Origin: Anaerolineae bacterium
GTDB taxonomy: Bacteria; Chloroflexota; Anaerolineae; Anaerolineales; Villigracilaceae
Assembly: GCA_003694975.1 (NCBI GenBank)
Contig: RFJH01000081.1
Location: 1-7,060 of the forward strand
Length of the DNA stretch: 7,060 nucleotides
Reading direction: 5' to 3'
A model generated the notes under the pieces. The model was not told the origin of the DNA and did not search any database. It saw nothing but the letters and a program-made list of their open reading frames with translations. The position numbers and the translations under genes are program-made. This document shows, in pieces, positions 1 to 6,523 of this stretch (position 1 is the stretch's first letter; every line of letters begins with the position of its first letter).

Positions 1-833
1 ATGGCATGGAGGAGTGCCTCACGCGGCCCGGCCATGCGCATCGCCAGCGGCAGCAGGCTGAGCAGCGTCTTACTTTTATCGTAATACTTCTCCACCAGCG
101 TTTTGTAGATGCGCACGCGGGTGTAGTGGTCCACGTCACCGGGTTTGGTCATGCCGACGACAGGGTGGATGAGCAAACTACCACCCACTTTCTCCGCGGC
201 GCGCTTGGTCAGTTCCTCGTGGACGCGGTGGAGGGGGTTACGCGTCTGGAAGGCGACCACGTTATCGTTGCCCATCTCTTCGAGGATGGCCCGTACTTCG
301 GCAGGTGTGCGACGCAGTTCCACGAAATCGTAGTACTTTGGGAGGTTGATGACCTTCAACTCGCCGGAGATGCACACCTTCCCCCACTTCACCATTTCGG
401 AGACCATGGGGTGGCGGGCATCGTTCGTCCCGTAGGCCAGGCGCGCTTCCTTCTCCGGGCTCCAGGTGTAGATTTCCTCCAGGCGCATGACGGCCAGCGG
501 TTCATTGAGCGCGTTGCGCAGGACGATCTCGTTCCCCACAGTGGGCAACTCTTCCGGGTTGGCCGTCAGGGTGATGGGCAGTGGCCACAGGGTTCCATCA
601 ATCAAGCGCATTTCCCGCAGGACGCGCTCGTAGGAGGCCTTGTCCATGAAGCGATCCAGAGGGGAGAATCCTCCTGTGGCGAGGAGTTCCAGATCGTGGA
701 CGGCTCGCTGATTAATCTTGATGGATGGCAGGGATGGGACGCGTGCAAGAAGTTCCTCGCGCTCCTCGCCTGTCACAACAAGGTTGACCAGTTTCCCCCC
801 GTAGGGGGGGATCAGATTTGCTTTTTTCGACAT
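1..833 (-). CDS. sat: Sulfate adenylyltransferase (ATP sulfurylase), N-terminal part, cut by the left edge
   Basis: Catalyses ATP + sulfate to adenylyl sulfate (APS) + pyrophosphate, the first step of sulfate activation in the cytoplasm. The visible 277 residues begin MSKKANLIPPYGGKLVNLV. They comprise the PUA-like N-terminal domain (about 1-165) and the start of the catalytic domain. The family signature QTRNPLHRVH lies at 196-205, with the sulfate/ATP-site T197, R198 and N199 and the HxxH histidines H202 and H205. HPVVG (223-227) and MRMAGPREA (265-273) follow. The frame stays open to base 1, so the rest of the catalytic domain is missing only because the window ends. The start is supported by GGAG (complement of 841-844) 7 bases upstream. 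The gene diverges from pdxS and has its own extended -10 promoter. Whether the full protein also carries a C-terminal APS kinase domain, as some bacterial homologues do, cannot be seen here. Confidence 0.95.
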   Translation of the reverse strand, partial: MSKKANLIPPYGGKLVNLVVTGEEREELLARVPSLPSIKINQRAVHDLELLATGGFSPLDRFMDKASYERVLREMRLIDGTLWPLPITLTANPEELPTVGNEIVLRNALNEPLAVMRLEEIYTWSPEKEARLAYGTNDARHPMVSEMVKWGKVCISGELKVINLPKYYDFVELRRTPAEVRAILEEMGNDNVVAFQTRNPLHRVHEELTKRAAEKVGGSLLIHPVVGMTKPGDVDHYTRVRIYKTLVEKYYDKSKTLLSLLPLAMRMAGPREALLHA

Positions 834-882
834 TGGCTTACTCCATAACACGTTTTTTCGCCTTTGAATGGCGCAAGGCGCT

Positions 883-891
883 ATTATAGCA
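883..891 (-). promoter_or_regulatory. Extended -10 promoter for sat
   Basis: On the minus strand the bases read TGCTATAAT: a perfect TATAAT hexamer with the upstream TGn of an extended -10 element. The only -35-like hexamer nearby is TTGCTC, 19 bases upstream, which is weak; extended -10 promoters commonly tolerate this. The predicted transcript would start near 876 and have a leader of about 43 bases with no obvious riboswitch. This is inferred from sequence only. Confidence 0.6.
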
Positions 892-1054
892 GGGTTTGCG
901 CCGTTTCGAGCAAATGGTATGAGGTTTTTCTGGAAGGCTTTCTACCATATGTACAGGCGAGTGGTGCCCGGAGCGATGTTTATCCGTTTCAAGTACGTTC
1001 GACGGTATTGGAACCCTCCATTTTTTGTGCGCCTCTGGTAGAAGAGGAAAGCGG

Positions 1055-1063
1055 TGGTAAAAT
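1055..1063 (+). promoter_or_regulatory. Candidate extended -10 promoter for the pdxS operon
   Basis: The sequence TGGTAAAAT has the extended -10 form TGn-TAAAAT, with one mismatch to TATAAT. No convincing -35 hexamer sits 16-18 bases upstream. Transcription would begin near 1070, giving a leader of about 60 bases. The same nine bases occur upstream of the zinc-ribbon gene (complement of 6220-6228), which supports a shared promoter style, but the assignment is tentative. Confidence 0.4.
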
Positions 1064-1116
1064 CTCTACGCTGAACCGTGCACACTGCACATATGCAGGA
1101 GAACCTGCTGCGTTAG

Positions 1117-1122
1117 AAGGAG
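1117..1122 (+). promoter_or_regulatory. Shine-Dalgarno site that fixes the pdxS start
   Basis: AAGGAG lies 8 bases before the ATG at 1131. It decides for this start over the in-frame ATG at 864, which has no such site and would add 89 residues unlike the family. Confidence 0.85.
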
Positions 1123-1130
1123 TTCGTGCT

Positions 1131-2018
1131 ATGGAGACTCAAACCGGTACGTTTGCTGTGAAGAAAGGTCTGGCTCAGATGTTGAAAGGGGGCGTCATCA
1201 TGGATGTGGTGACGCCCGAACACGCCAAAATTGCCGAGGACGCCGGCGCCGTGGCTGTAATGGCGCTGGAGCGCGTCCCGGCGGATATCCGCGCCCAGGG
1301 CGGTGTGGCGCGCATGTCGGACCCGGAGTTGATCCTCAAGATTATGGATGCCGTCTCCATTCCCGTTATGGCGAAGTGTCGTATTGGGCATTTCGTCGAG
1401 GCGCAGATTCTGGAGGCCATTGGCGTGGACTACATTGACGAATCCGAAGTCCTCACACCCGCGGACGAGGAGCATCATATTGACAAGCACAAATTCAAAG
1501 TGCCCTTCGTCTGCGGCTGCCGCAACCTGGGCGAGGCGTTGCGACGCATCGGCGAGGGCGCGGCCATGATCCGCACCAAAGGTGAGGCCGGCACGGGTGA
1601 TGTGGTCGAGGCCGTGCGCCATGCTCGCGCCGTGTTGGGCGAGATCCGCCGCCTGCAGAACATGCCGGATGAGGAGTTAATGGCCTATGCTAAGAGCATC
1701 GGCGCCCCCTACGAACTGGTCAAAGAGACCAAGGAACTGGGACGCCTGCCGGTGGTCAACTTCGCTGCGGGCGGCATTGCCACGCCTGCCGACGCCGCGC
1801 TCATGATGCAACTCGGCATGGACGGCGTGTTCGTTGGCTCGGGGATCTTCAAATCCGGGAACCCGGCGAAGCGCGCCGCGGCTATTGTCAAGGCCGTGAC
1901 GCACTACGACGATCCGGCCATCCTCGCCGAAGTCAGCCGCAACCTGGGTGAGCCTATGGTGGGCATCAACGTTTCGACCATGCCCGAAGTCGAGCGCATC
2001 GCTGGCCGTGGCTGGTAA
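1131..2018 (+). CDS. pdxS: Pyridoxal 5'-phosphate synthase, synthase subunit PdxS
   Basis: Condenses ribose 5-phosphate, glyceraldehyde 3-phosphate and ammonia to pyridoxal 5'-phosphate (the DXP-independent vitamin B6 route). In the family, twelve PdxS subunits bind twelve PdxT glutaminases. The 295-residue product is a (beta/alpha)8 barrel of normal length (about 290-300). It starts METQTGTFAVKKGLAQMLKGG and shows the expected catalytic residues: D25 in GVIMDVV, K82 in PVMAKCRIGH (imine with ribose 5-phosphate) and K150 in MIRTKGEAGTG (second lysine). The signatures IGVDYIDESEVLTPAD, CGCRNLGEALRRI and GGIATPADAALMMQLG DGVFVGSGIF (split here) are present. An AAGGAG site 8 bases upstream sets the start. 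pdxT follows after 33 bases, the usual partner order. Assignment is essentially certain. Confidence 0.98.
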   Translation: METQTGTFAVKKGLAQMLKGGVIMDVVTPEHAKIAEDAGAVAVMALERVPADIRAQGGVARMSDPELILKIMDAVSIPVMAKCRIGHFVEAQILEAIGVDYIDESEVLTPADEEHHIDKHKFKVPFVCGCRNLGEALRRIGEGAAMIRTKGEAGTGDVVEAVRHARAVLGEIRRLQNMPDEELMAYAKSIGAPYELVKETKELGRLPVVNFAAGGIATPADAALMMQLGMDGVFVGSGIFKSGNPAKRAAAIVKAVTHYDDPAILAEVSRNLGEPMVGINVSTMPEVERIAGRGW

Positions 2019-2051
2019 TCTCGAGCGGTCCCTGGTCAACGGTCTGAGAAA

Positions 2052-2630
2052 ATGAAAATCGGTGTCCTCGCACTGCAAGGTGACTTCGCTGAACACATTG
2101 CCATGCTGCGGCGTCTTGGGGTGCAGACCGCCGAGGTCCGCTTGCCGGAGCATCTGGATGACCTGGACGGCCTGATCATCCCCGGCGGCGAATCGACCAC
2201 CATCGGCAAACTGGCCGTGGACTTTGGCCTGATCGAACCCCTACGCGCCTTCGGTGAACGCCATGCCATTTGGGGCACCTGCGCCGGAGCGATTTTCCTC
2301 TCGAAAGATGTCCGGCGCGAGCAACCCCTCCTCGGCTTGATGGATATCACCGTGCAGCGTAACGCTTTTGGCCGTCAGGTGGATTCCTTCGAGATTGACC
2401 TGGAGGTCGCTGCACTCAAGGCGATTGACGGCAAGGCGCGTCCCTATCACGCCGTCTTCATCCGCGCGCCGATCATTGAAACCGTCGGCGATGGGGTGGA
2501 CGTGCTGGCGACGCTCCCCGATGGCCGCATTGTGGCTGCCCAACAGGGGAAACTGCTTGCCACGTCTTTCCATCCCGAATTGACCAACGACACGCGCTTT
2601 CACGCTTATTTCCTCTCTCTAATCCGCTGA
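2052..2630 (+). CDS. pdxT: Pyridoxal 5'-phosphate synthase, glutaminase subunit PdxT
   Basis: Class I glutamine amidotransferase that hydrolyses glutamine and channels the ammonia to PdxS. At 192 residues it has normal length. Visible are the N-terminal MKIGVLALQGDFAEH, the oxyanion-site LIIPGGEST (41-49), the nucleophile C77 in WGTCAGAI, and H174 and E176 of the catalytic triad in SFHPELT. The ribosome binding site is weak (CTGAGAAA directly before the ATG), which suggests reliance on translation coming from pdxS 33 bases upstream. The next gene begins 4 bases after the stop. Nothing is missing or odd in the protein. Confidence 0.98.
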   Translation: MKIGVLALQGDFAEHIAMLRRLGVQTAEVRLPEHLDDLDGLIIPGGESTTIGKLAVDFGLIEPLRAFGERHAIWGTCAGAIFLSKDVRREQPLLGLMDITVQRNAFGRQVDSFEIDLEVAALKAIDGKARPYHAVFIRAPIIETVGDGVDVLATLPDGRIVAAQQGKLLATSFHPELTNDTRFHAYFLSLIR

Positions 2631-2634
2631 GGCT

Positions 2635-3621
2635 ATGCCGACCCGCCCGCTTGACCTGCTCGACCTTCCTACCGTCTACCGCTATCGGAGCGCTGTGCTC
2701 TCCCTTGATAGCGCGCGGGCGTTGACGCGCGGTAACCCCCTGAGCCTTGCCTCCCTGCTCGTCCGCCTTGACCCGGCGCAACGGTTTTACACCGCCATTC
2801 ACGTTGCCGATAAGAATGAGCACCCTCCCTTGTTGGGCGGCATCACTCAAGCCGAGGAGGAAACCTGCGCGCGCCTCTCCTTCCTTGCCTTATCCGAAAC
2901 CTTCGCAGAAGAGGCGTTGCTCGCCCTGCTCGACCACCTGACGACACAGGCCGGCTCCTGGGGCGTCTATCATCTGCTTGCCGAGGTGGATGAGCAATCC
3001 ATGCTTTTCCCGATGCTGCGGAAGGCCGGCTTCGTCGTCTACGCCTGGCAACGTATCTGGGCGTTGGACGGGATCGCTCCCGCGAAGTCCCCTCGTTATC
3101 ACTGGCGGAAGGCTCGCCCTGAAGACCTGCCCGCGATCCAGGCACTTTATCGCCACATCGTCCCCGGGTTGCTTCAGACGGTTGACCCCTGCCCACAACA
3201 GGCAGAGGGGATGGTTTGGTCGGATGGCGAGGACATCCTCGTCTACGTCGGTGTGAGGCGCGGTCCCCGTGGCGTTCTCCTGTACCCTATGATACATCCC
3301 GATGCCGGGCACATCGCGGAGGGGCTATGCGACTTGCTTCATGTCCTCTCGCATCGCCATGGTGATGGGGTTCACCTCTGTATGCGTTCGTATCAGGCCT
3401 GGCTTGAACCTATCCTCCATGACCTGGGTGCTTTGGCCGGCCCTCGTCAGGCCATCATGGTTCGCCATCTGGTCGCTCCGCTACGGGAAGAGGCTGCCGA
3501 GAAAGCCGGTCCCGAACAGGCCTGGGCCAGGCCCGCTACCCCCATTATTCGCTCCCAATCGGTACCACCGCCGATAAAAATTGAGATACCTGAGAATGGG
3601 TCAATTGCGTATTACCGATGA
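2635..3621 (+). CDS. Two-part GNAT-like acetyltransferase family protein, function unknown
   Basis: A 328-residue soluble protein that looks like two tandem GNAT-fold halves. The first (about 5-145) ends with YHLLAEVDEQSMLFPMLRKAGFVVYAWQRIWAL, the pattern of a GNAT C-terminal part: a beta strand, a helix holding a conserved residue, then 'kaGF'. The second begins at HWRKARPEDLPAIQALY (156-172), a typical GNAT N-terminal phrase, and runs to about 280. A charged, proline-rich tail (285-328) follows. I do not see a clear acetyl-CoA loop (R/Q-x-x-G-x-G/A) in either half, so catalytic activity is uncertain and the substrate unknown. The gene starts 4 bases after pdxT with GAGG only 2 bases before the ATG, pointing to translational coupling. 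Its end overlaps the next gene by 26 bases. The reading frame is secure; the family call is moderate. Confidence 0.75.
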   Translation: MPTRPLDLLDLPTVYRYRSAVLSLDSARALTRGNPLSLASLLVRLDPAQRFYTAIHVADKNEHPPLLGGITQAEEETCARLSFLALSETFAEEALLALLDHLTTQAGSWGVYHLLAEVDEQSMLFPMLRKAGFVVYAWQRIWALDGIAPAKSPRYHWRKARPEDLPAIQALYRHIVPGLLQTVDPCPQQAEGMVWSDGEDILVYVGVRRGPRGVLLYPMIHPDAGHIAEGLCDLLHVLSHRHGDGVHLCMRSYQAWLEPILHDLGALAGPRQAIMVRHLVAPLREEAAEKAGPEQAWARPATPIIRSQSVPPPIKIEIPENGSIAYYR

Positions 3622-5152
3622 TTTAGACGCCTTGCTGGCCGTTTTGCCACCTGATGTGAGCAAAGCGGTACGTGAGGCGAATGACAGCGACAATCTGCTT
3701 GAAGTCATCCTGGACCTGGGGCGTGTTCCTACGGCCCGTTTCGTCGAACGCGAGATCACGCTCTCCGAGAGGGAGGTCACGCGCGAAGATATTGATTACG
3801 TTGTCGAGCGGATTGGCGAGTTCGACGCAGACAACCGCGCCGGTCTGGAACGTACGTTGCATCGCATCTCGGCCATTCGTAACCGACGTGGTCACATTGT
3901 AGGATTGACCTGTCGCGTCGGGCGTGCCGTCTACGGCACGATTGATATCATCGAGGACATTATTCACTCCGGCAAGAGCATTCTTCTGGTCGGTCGCCCC
4001 GGCGTAGGCAAAACGACCATGCTGCGTGAGGCGGCGCGCATCCTGGCCGAATCCCGGCGCGTCATCATCGTGGATACCTCCAACGAAATCGGTGGCGATG
4101 GAGACGTGCCCCATCCCGCCGTCGGCAAAGCGCGTCGCATGCAGGTGCGGGAGCCCATGTTGCAGCATGAGGTGATGATCGAGGCGGTGGAAAATCATAA
4201 CCCGGAAGTCATCATTATTGATGAGATTGGCCGCGAACTGGAGGCCGCTGCCGCCCGAACTATCGCCGAGCGCGGTGTGCAGTTGATCGGTACGGCGCAT
4301 GGAAATACGCTGGAGAACCTGTTGCTCAACCCCACCCTCTCCGACCTGGTCGGCGGCATTGAGGCCGTCACCCTCTCCGATGAAGAGGCTCGTCGGCGCG
4401 GGACGCAGAAGACCGTCCTGGAGCGCCGCGCACCGCCCACCTTCGACATCCTGATTGAAATCCAGCAGCGAGATCGCCTTGCCGTTCACATGGACATCGC
4501 CGCATCGGTGGATGCCCTTCTGCGTGGCAACCCGTTGCCACCGGAGATCCGCACGCGAGATGAAAACGGGCGCATCCGTATCGAAAAAGCCCCTGTCACC
4601 CCCGGTCGGTTGGACAACGGCAGACGGATTCCCTCCACGCGCCCTTCTGTTGGTGGAGAATCTACTTCTTCTCCTGCTCCGCCGTTGCAGACCTTACGCG
4701 TCTACCCATACGGTGTGGCGCGCAACCGCCTCATCCAGGCGGCCAAGCGCCTCGGCGTCCCCGCCAGCATCGTGCGTGACCTGGATCAGGCTGATGTCCT
4801 GGTTACATTGCGTTCCTATTATCGCAATCGCCAACAGCCCGTCCTGGAAGCGGAACACCGAGGAATGCCTGTCTACGTGTTGCGGGCGAACACCGTCCAT
4901 CAGATTGAACAATTCCTGATTGACCTTTTCAACTTGCCCGGTGAACAAATCGCTCCCTACGATATCGAGGCGATCCGTCGCCAGACCCAGGCTGCCATTG
5001 AGGCCGTGCTGAGCGGCGAGCGTTGGGTAGACCTGCCTCCCGGGCCGGCTGCCGTGCGCCGCATCCAACATGAGATGGCGCGCCGGGCGAACCTGGTCAG
5101 CCACTCCTACGGCAAAGAACCGCGCCGTCACGTCCGCATCTTTCGCGAGTGA
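3596..5152 (+). CDS. AAA ATPase with C-terminal R3H nucleic-acid-binding domain (Ycf45/SpoIIIAA-like)
   Basis: 518 residues from ATG 3596. In order: an N-terminal region (1-115) of the Ycf45/SpoIIIAA-like type; an ATPase core with Walker A GRPGVGKT (133-140), the phrase IIVDTSNEIGGDGDVPHPAVGKARRMQV, and Walker B VIIIDEIG (205-212), with TAHGNTLENLL after it; a Pro/Ser/Arg-rich linker (about 330-365); a small alpha/beta domain (about 366-450, LRVYPYGVARNRL onward); and a C-terminal R3H domain with RRIQH, that is R-x-x-x-H (R488, H492), ending SHSYGKEPRRHVRIF. R3H domains bind single-stranded nucleic acid; the process served is not established. A TTG at 3581 would add five residues, but 3596 is preferred because it is ATG; neither has a good ribosome site. 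The start lies 26 bases inside the GNAT-like gene, so the two are probably coupled, and tmk follows after 9 bases. Confidence 0.9.
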   Translation: MGQLRITDDLDALLAVLPPDVSKAVREANDSDNLLEVILDLGRVPTARFVEREITLSEREVTREDIDYVVERIGEFDADNRAGLERTLHRISAIRNRRGHIVGLTCRVGRAVYGTIDIIEDIIHSGKSILLVGRPGVGKTTMLREAARILAESRRVIIVDTSNEIGGDGDVPHPAVGKARRMQVREPMLQHEVMIEAVENHNPEVIIIDEIGRELEAAAARTIAERGVQLIGTAHGNTLENLLLNPTLSDLVGGIEAVTLSDEEARRRGTQKTVLERRAPPTFDILIEIQQRDRLAVHMDIAASVDALLRGNPLPPEIRTRDENGRIRIEKAPVTPGRLDNGRRIPSTRPSVGGESTSSPAPPLQTLRVYPYGVARNRLIQAAKRLGVPASIVRDLDQADVLVTLRSYYRNRQQPVLEAEHRGMPVYVLRANTVHQIEQFLIDLFNLPGEQIAPYDIEAIRRQTQAAIEAVLSGERWVDLPPGPAAVRRIQHEMARRANLVSHSYGKEPRRHVRIFRE

Positions 5153-5161
5153 CCTTCTCTT

Positions 5162-5773
5162 ATGTTCATCACCTTCGAAGGCCCGGAAGGCTCCGGTAAG
5201 ACTTCCCACATCTCCTCCCTCGCCGACTGGCTGGAGGAGCGGGGGCACCGCGTCCTCACCACGCGTGAGCCGGGAGGGACTCCCATCGGTGAGCAAATCC
5301 GCGCCGTCCTCCACGATCTCCGTAACACGGAGATGCACCCCCGCACGGAGACACTGCTCTACCAGGCGGCGCGAGCGCAAATCGTGGAACAGGTCATCCG
5401 CCCGAAACTCGCCGAAGGGTACATCGTGCTCTGCGATCGCTACGCCGATTCGACCCTTGCCTACCAGGGCTACGGACACGGCCAGGACCTGAACGTGGTC
5501 CGTGCCTTGATCCGCTACGCCACCGGTGGCCTGACCCCAAACCTGACCCTCCTTCTAGACGTGGACGTGGAAACGGGGCTGAAACGCAAGGACAGGGAAG
5601 GCGAATGGAACCGCCTCGAGGCCTACGATTTGGATTTTCATCGCCGTGTGCGCCGGGGCTACCTGGAACTGGCGCGCGCCGAACCAGGGCGTTGGGTGGT
5701 GGTAGATGCTTCACAGCCCTGGGAAACCGTACAGGAGACCCTACGCAGGGCGATCGCGGCGCGTCTTCCTTGA
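5162..5773 (+). CDS. tmk: Thymidylate kinase
   Basis: Phosphorylates dTMP to dTDP with ATP, a required step of dTTP synthesis. The 203-residue product has normal length. It shows the P-loop GPEGSGKT (7-14), TREPGGTPIGEQIR (34-47), the DRY motif in LCDRYADSTLAYQG (92-94, substrate and magnesium site), TPNLTLLLDV (125-134) and a lid segment rich in basic and acidic residues (KRKDREGEWNRLE, 141-153). The ATG follows the AAA-R3H stop by 9 bases with no strong Shine-Dalgarno, consistent with translational coupling as the last gene of the plus-strand run. It converges with the zinc-ribbon gene, whose stop is only 4 bases away. No intrinsic terminator is visible after tmk, so its transcript probably runs into the antisense of the next gene. 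Confidence 0.97.
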   Translation: MFITFEGPEGSGKTSHISSLADWLEERGHRVLTTREPGGTPIGEQIRAVLHDLRNTEMHPRTETLLYQAARAQIVEQVIRPKLAEGYIVLCDRYADSTLAYQGYGHGQDLNVVRALIRYATGGLTPNLTLLLDVDVETGLKRKDREGEWNRLEAYDLDFHRRVRRGYLELARAEPGRWVVVDASQPWETVQETLRRAIAARLP

Positions 5774-5777
5774 GCGG

Positions 5778-6185
5778 TTAGAGATCGAGATCCGCGTCGT
5801 CTCCCTCTTCTCCGAGACCCTCCCCCAATTCCGGGATGGCCTTTTCGATCTCCTCCGGGCTTTGACCGGCTTCCAGGCGGTCCACCACCTCGTCGAATTC
5901 GGGGGGCAATTCCTCTCCTAACTCCTCCCCCATCTTGCGCATCATGCGTCCCAGGGCGCGAGGATCCTCCTCCAGACCATCCAGGGCGGCGGGATCGGCG
6001 AAATCTTCCAGACTCTCAAGTCGGCTTTCTTCCGAACGCACCACGCGCACCCGTGGCAGGCGCCGCGTCACGTTGGTGCTGCCGCAGTGGGTGCAGGTGG
6101 CCGGTTTCTTTCCATACTCCTCATAGGAAAAATACTGCTCGAAGCGCTTTCCACAGTCCAGACAACGGTAATCGTAGATCGGCAT
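5778..6185 (-). CDS. FmdB-family zinc-ribbon protein with acidic C-terminal tail
   Basis: A 135-residue protein starting MPIYDYRCLDCGKRFE, the hallmark of the FmdB/CxxC_CxxC_SSSS family. It has two CxxC knuckles, C8/C11 and C31/C34, which should bind one zinc. Residues 35-50 (STNVTRRLPRVRVVRS) are basic; the remaining 85 or so are strongly acidic and probably helical (EESRLESLEDF, EELGEELPPEFDEVVDRL, ending GEEGDDADLDL). Family members are usually 60-110 residues, so the tail is long. FmdB was first described as a possible regulator of formamidase genes, but the general role is unknown. Start choice: an upstream in-frame ATG at 6281 would add 32 residues, but only the internal ATG gives the family N-terminus, and GGAG (complement of 6193-6196) sits 7 bases before it. 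It is convergent with tmk. Confidence 0.92.
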   Translation of the reverse strand: MPIYDYRCLDCGKRFEQYFSYEEYGKKPATCTHCGSTNVTRRLPRVRVVRSEESRLESLEDFADPAALDGLEEDPRALGRMMRKMGEELGEELPPEFDEVVDRLEAGQSPEEIEKAIPELGEGLGEEGDDADLDL

Positions 6186-6219
6186 GGCTGCACTCCGGTA
6201 TGAGAAGGATGGCAGCGTT

Positions 6220-6228
6220 ATTTTACCA
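6220..6228 (-). promoter_or_regulatory. Candidate extended -10 promoter for the zinc-ribbon gene
   Basis: The minus strand reads TGGTAAAAT, an extended -10 element, about 35 bases before the ATG. Transcription would start near 6213, giving a leader of roughly 28 bases that just includes the ribosome site. No good -35 hexamer is visible. The element is identical in all nine bases to the pdxS candidate at 1055-1063. Confidence 0.45.
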
Positions 6229-6351
6229 GCAACGGCTATCGCTTTTGGCAGCGTGCTCACGCGGGGCAGGACGGATTCCATCCGGGTGCACTCCGGTGTT
6301 GTGGAAACAAGGAAACTCTTCGCCCGACGGTGGGCGCGGCAGCCCTTTCTG

Positions 6352-6441
6352 TGTCATGGCGAGCGCCTGCCAGGGCACGAGGCTATTTCCTGTATCGGAG
6401 AGGAGATCGCTTCGGCGGGCCTGGCCCGCCCCGAGATGACA
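6352..6441. repeat. Degenerate palindromic intergenic repeat (REP/MITE-like)
   Basis: A 90-base segment bounded by inverted TGTCAT (6352-6357) and ATGACA (6436-6441). The left arm continues GGCGAGCGC; the right half holds GAGATCGCTTCGG and a perfect 17-base palindrome GGCGGGCC-T-GGCCCGCC (6414-6430). The layout resembles the widespread short non-coding elements whose ends read 'TGTCATTGCGAGCG' and whose middle reads 'GAGATTGCTTCG', found in many bacterial genomes. The resemblance is from memory. It encodes no protein and shows no clear target-site duplication. Confidence 0.5.
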
Positions 6442-6523
6442 AGGGAGCGCATGAGCAACGCTCATTTCTACATGCCTACGTGATTTGAATGCACCCATTC
6501 CATCCCGCCCTGTCGAACGGACT

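Larger units (their letters stand above)
834..1130. other. Divergent sat-pdxS intergenic region
   Basis: This gap of 297 bases separates the divergent sat and pdxS starts. It carries the sat promoter at its left end and the likely pdxS promoter and Shine-Dalgarno at its right end. The pdxS frame stays open upstream to an ATG at 864. The 89 residues so encoded resemble no PdxS N-terminus and have no ribosome binding site, so I treat them as non-coding. A small dyad, CCTCT-N6-AGAGG (1032-1047), lies where the pdxS -35 should be. I see no gene, tRNA or structured RNA in 900-1030. Confidence 0.6.

Noticed and set aside
6..848. Long open frame of 280 codons on the plus strand
   Set aside because: It lies opposite the sat coding sequence, has no family resemblance, and the minus strand gives unmistakable ATP sulfurylase motifs.
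834..882. Riboswitch or other structured RNA in the sat leader
   Set aside because: The predicted leader is only about 43 bases, with no SAM-type motif or stable hairpin that I can see.
864..1130. 89-residue N-terminal extension of PdxS in the same frame
   Set aside because: No ribosome site at 864, no resemblance to PdxS, and an AAGGAG 8 bases before the family-typical start at 1131.
3581..3595. TTG start for the AAA-R3H protein
   Set aside because: It has no Shine-Dalgarno, while an in-frame ATG lies five codons later; the choice is not certain.
3623..4489. 288-codon open frame opposite the AAA-R3H gene
   Set aside because: It is an antisense shadow of a gene with intact Walker motifs and shows no motifs of its own.
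6186..6281. 32-residue extension of the zinc-ribbon protein
   Set aside because: The family begins at MPIYDYRC and a GGAG lies just before that ATG; the extension covers the likely promoter.
6189..6297. Repeated 11-base word TGCACTCCGGT (6189-6199 and 6287-6297)
   Set aside because: A single 11-base match at this distance can readily arise by chance in a 7-kb window, and it has no clear role.
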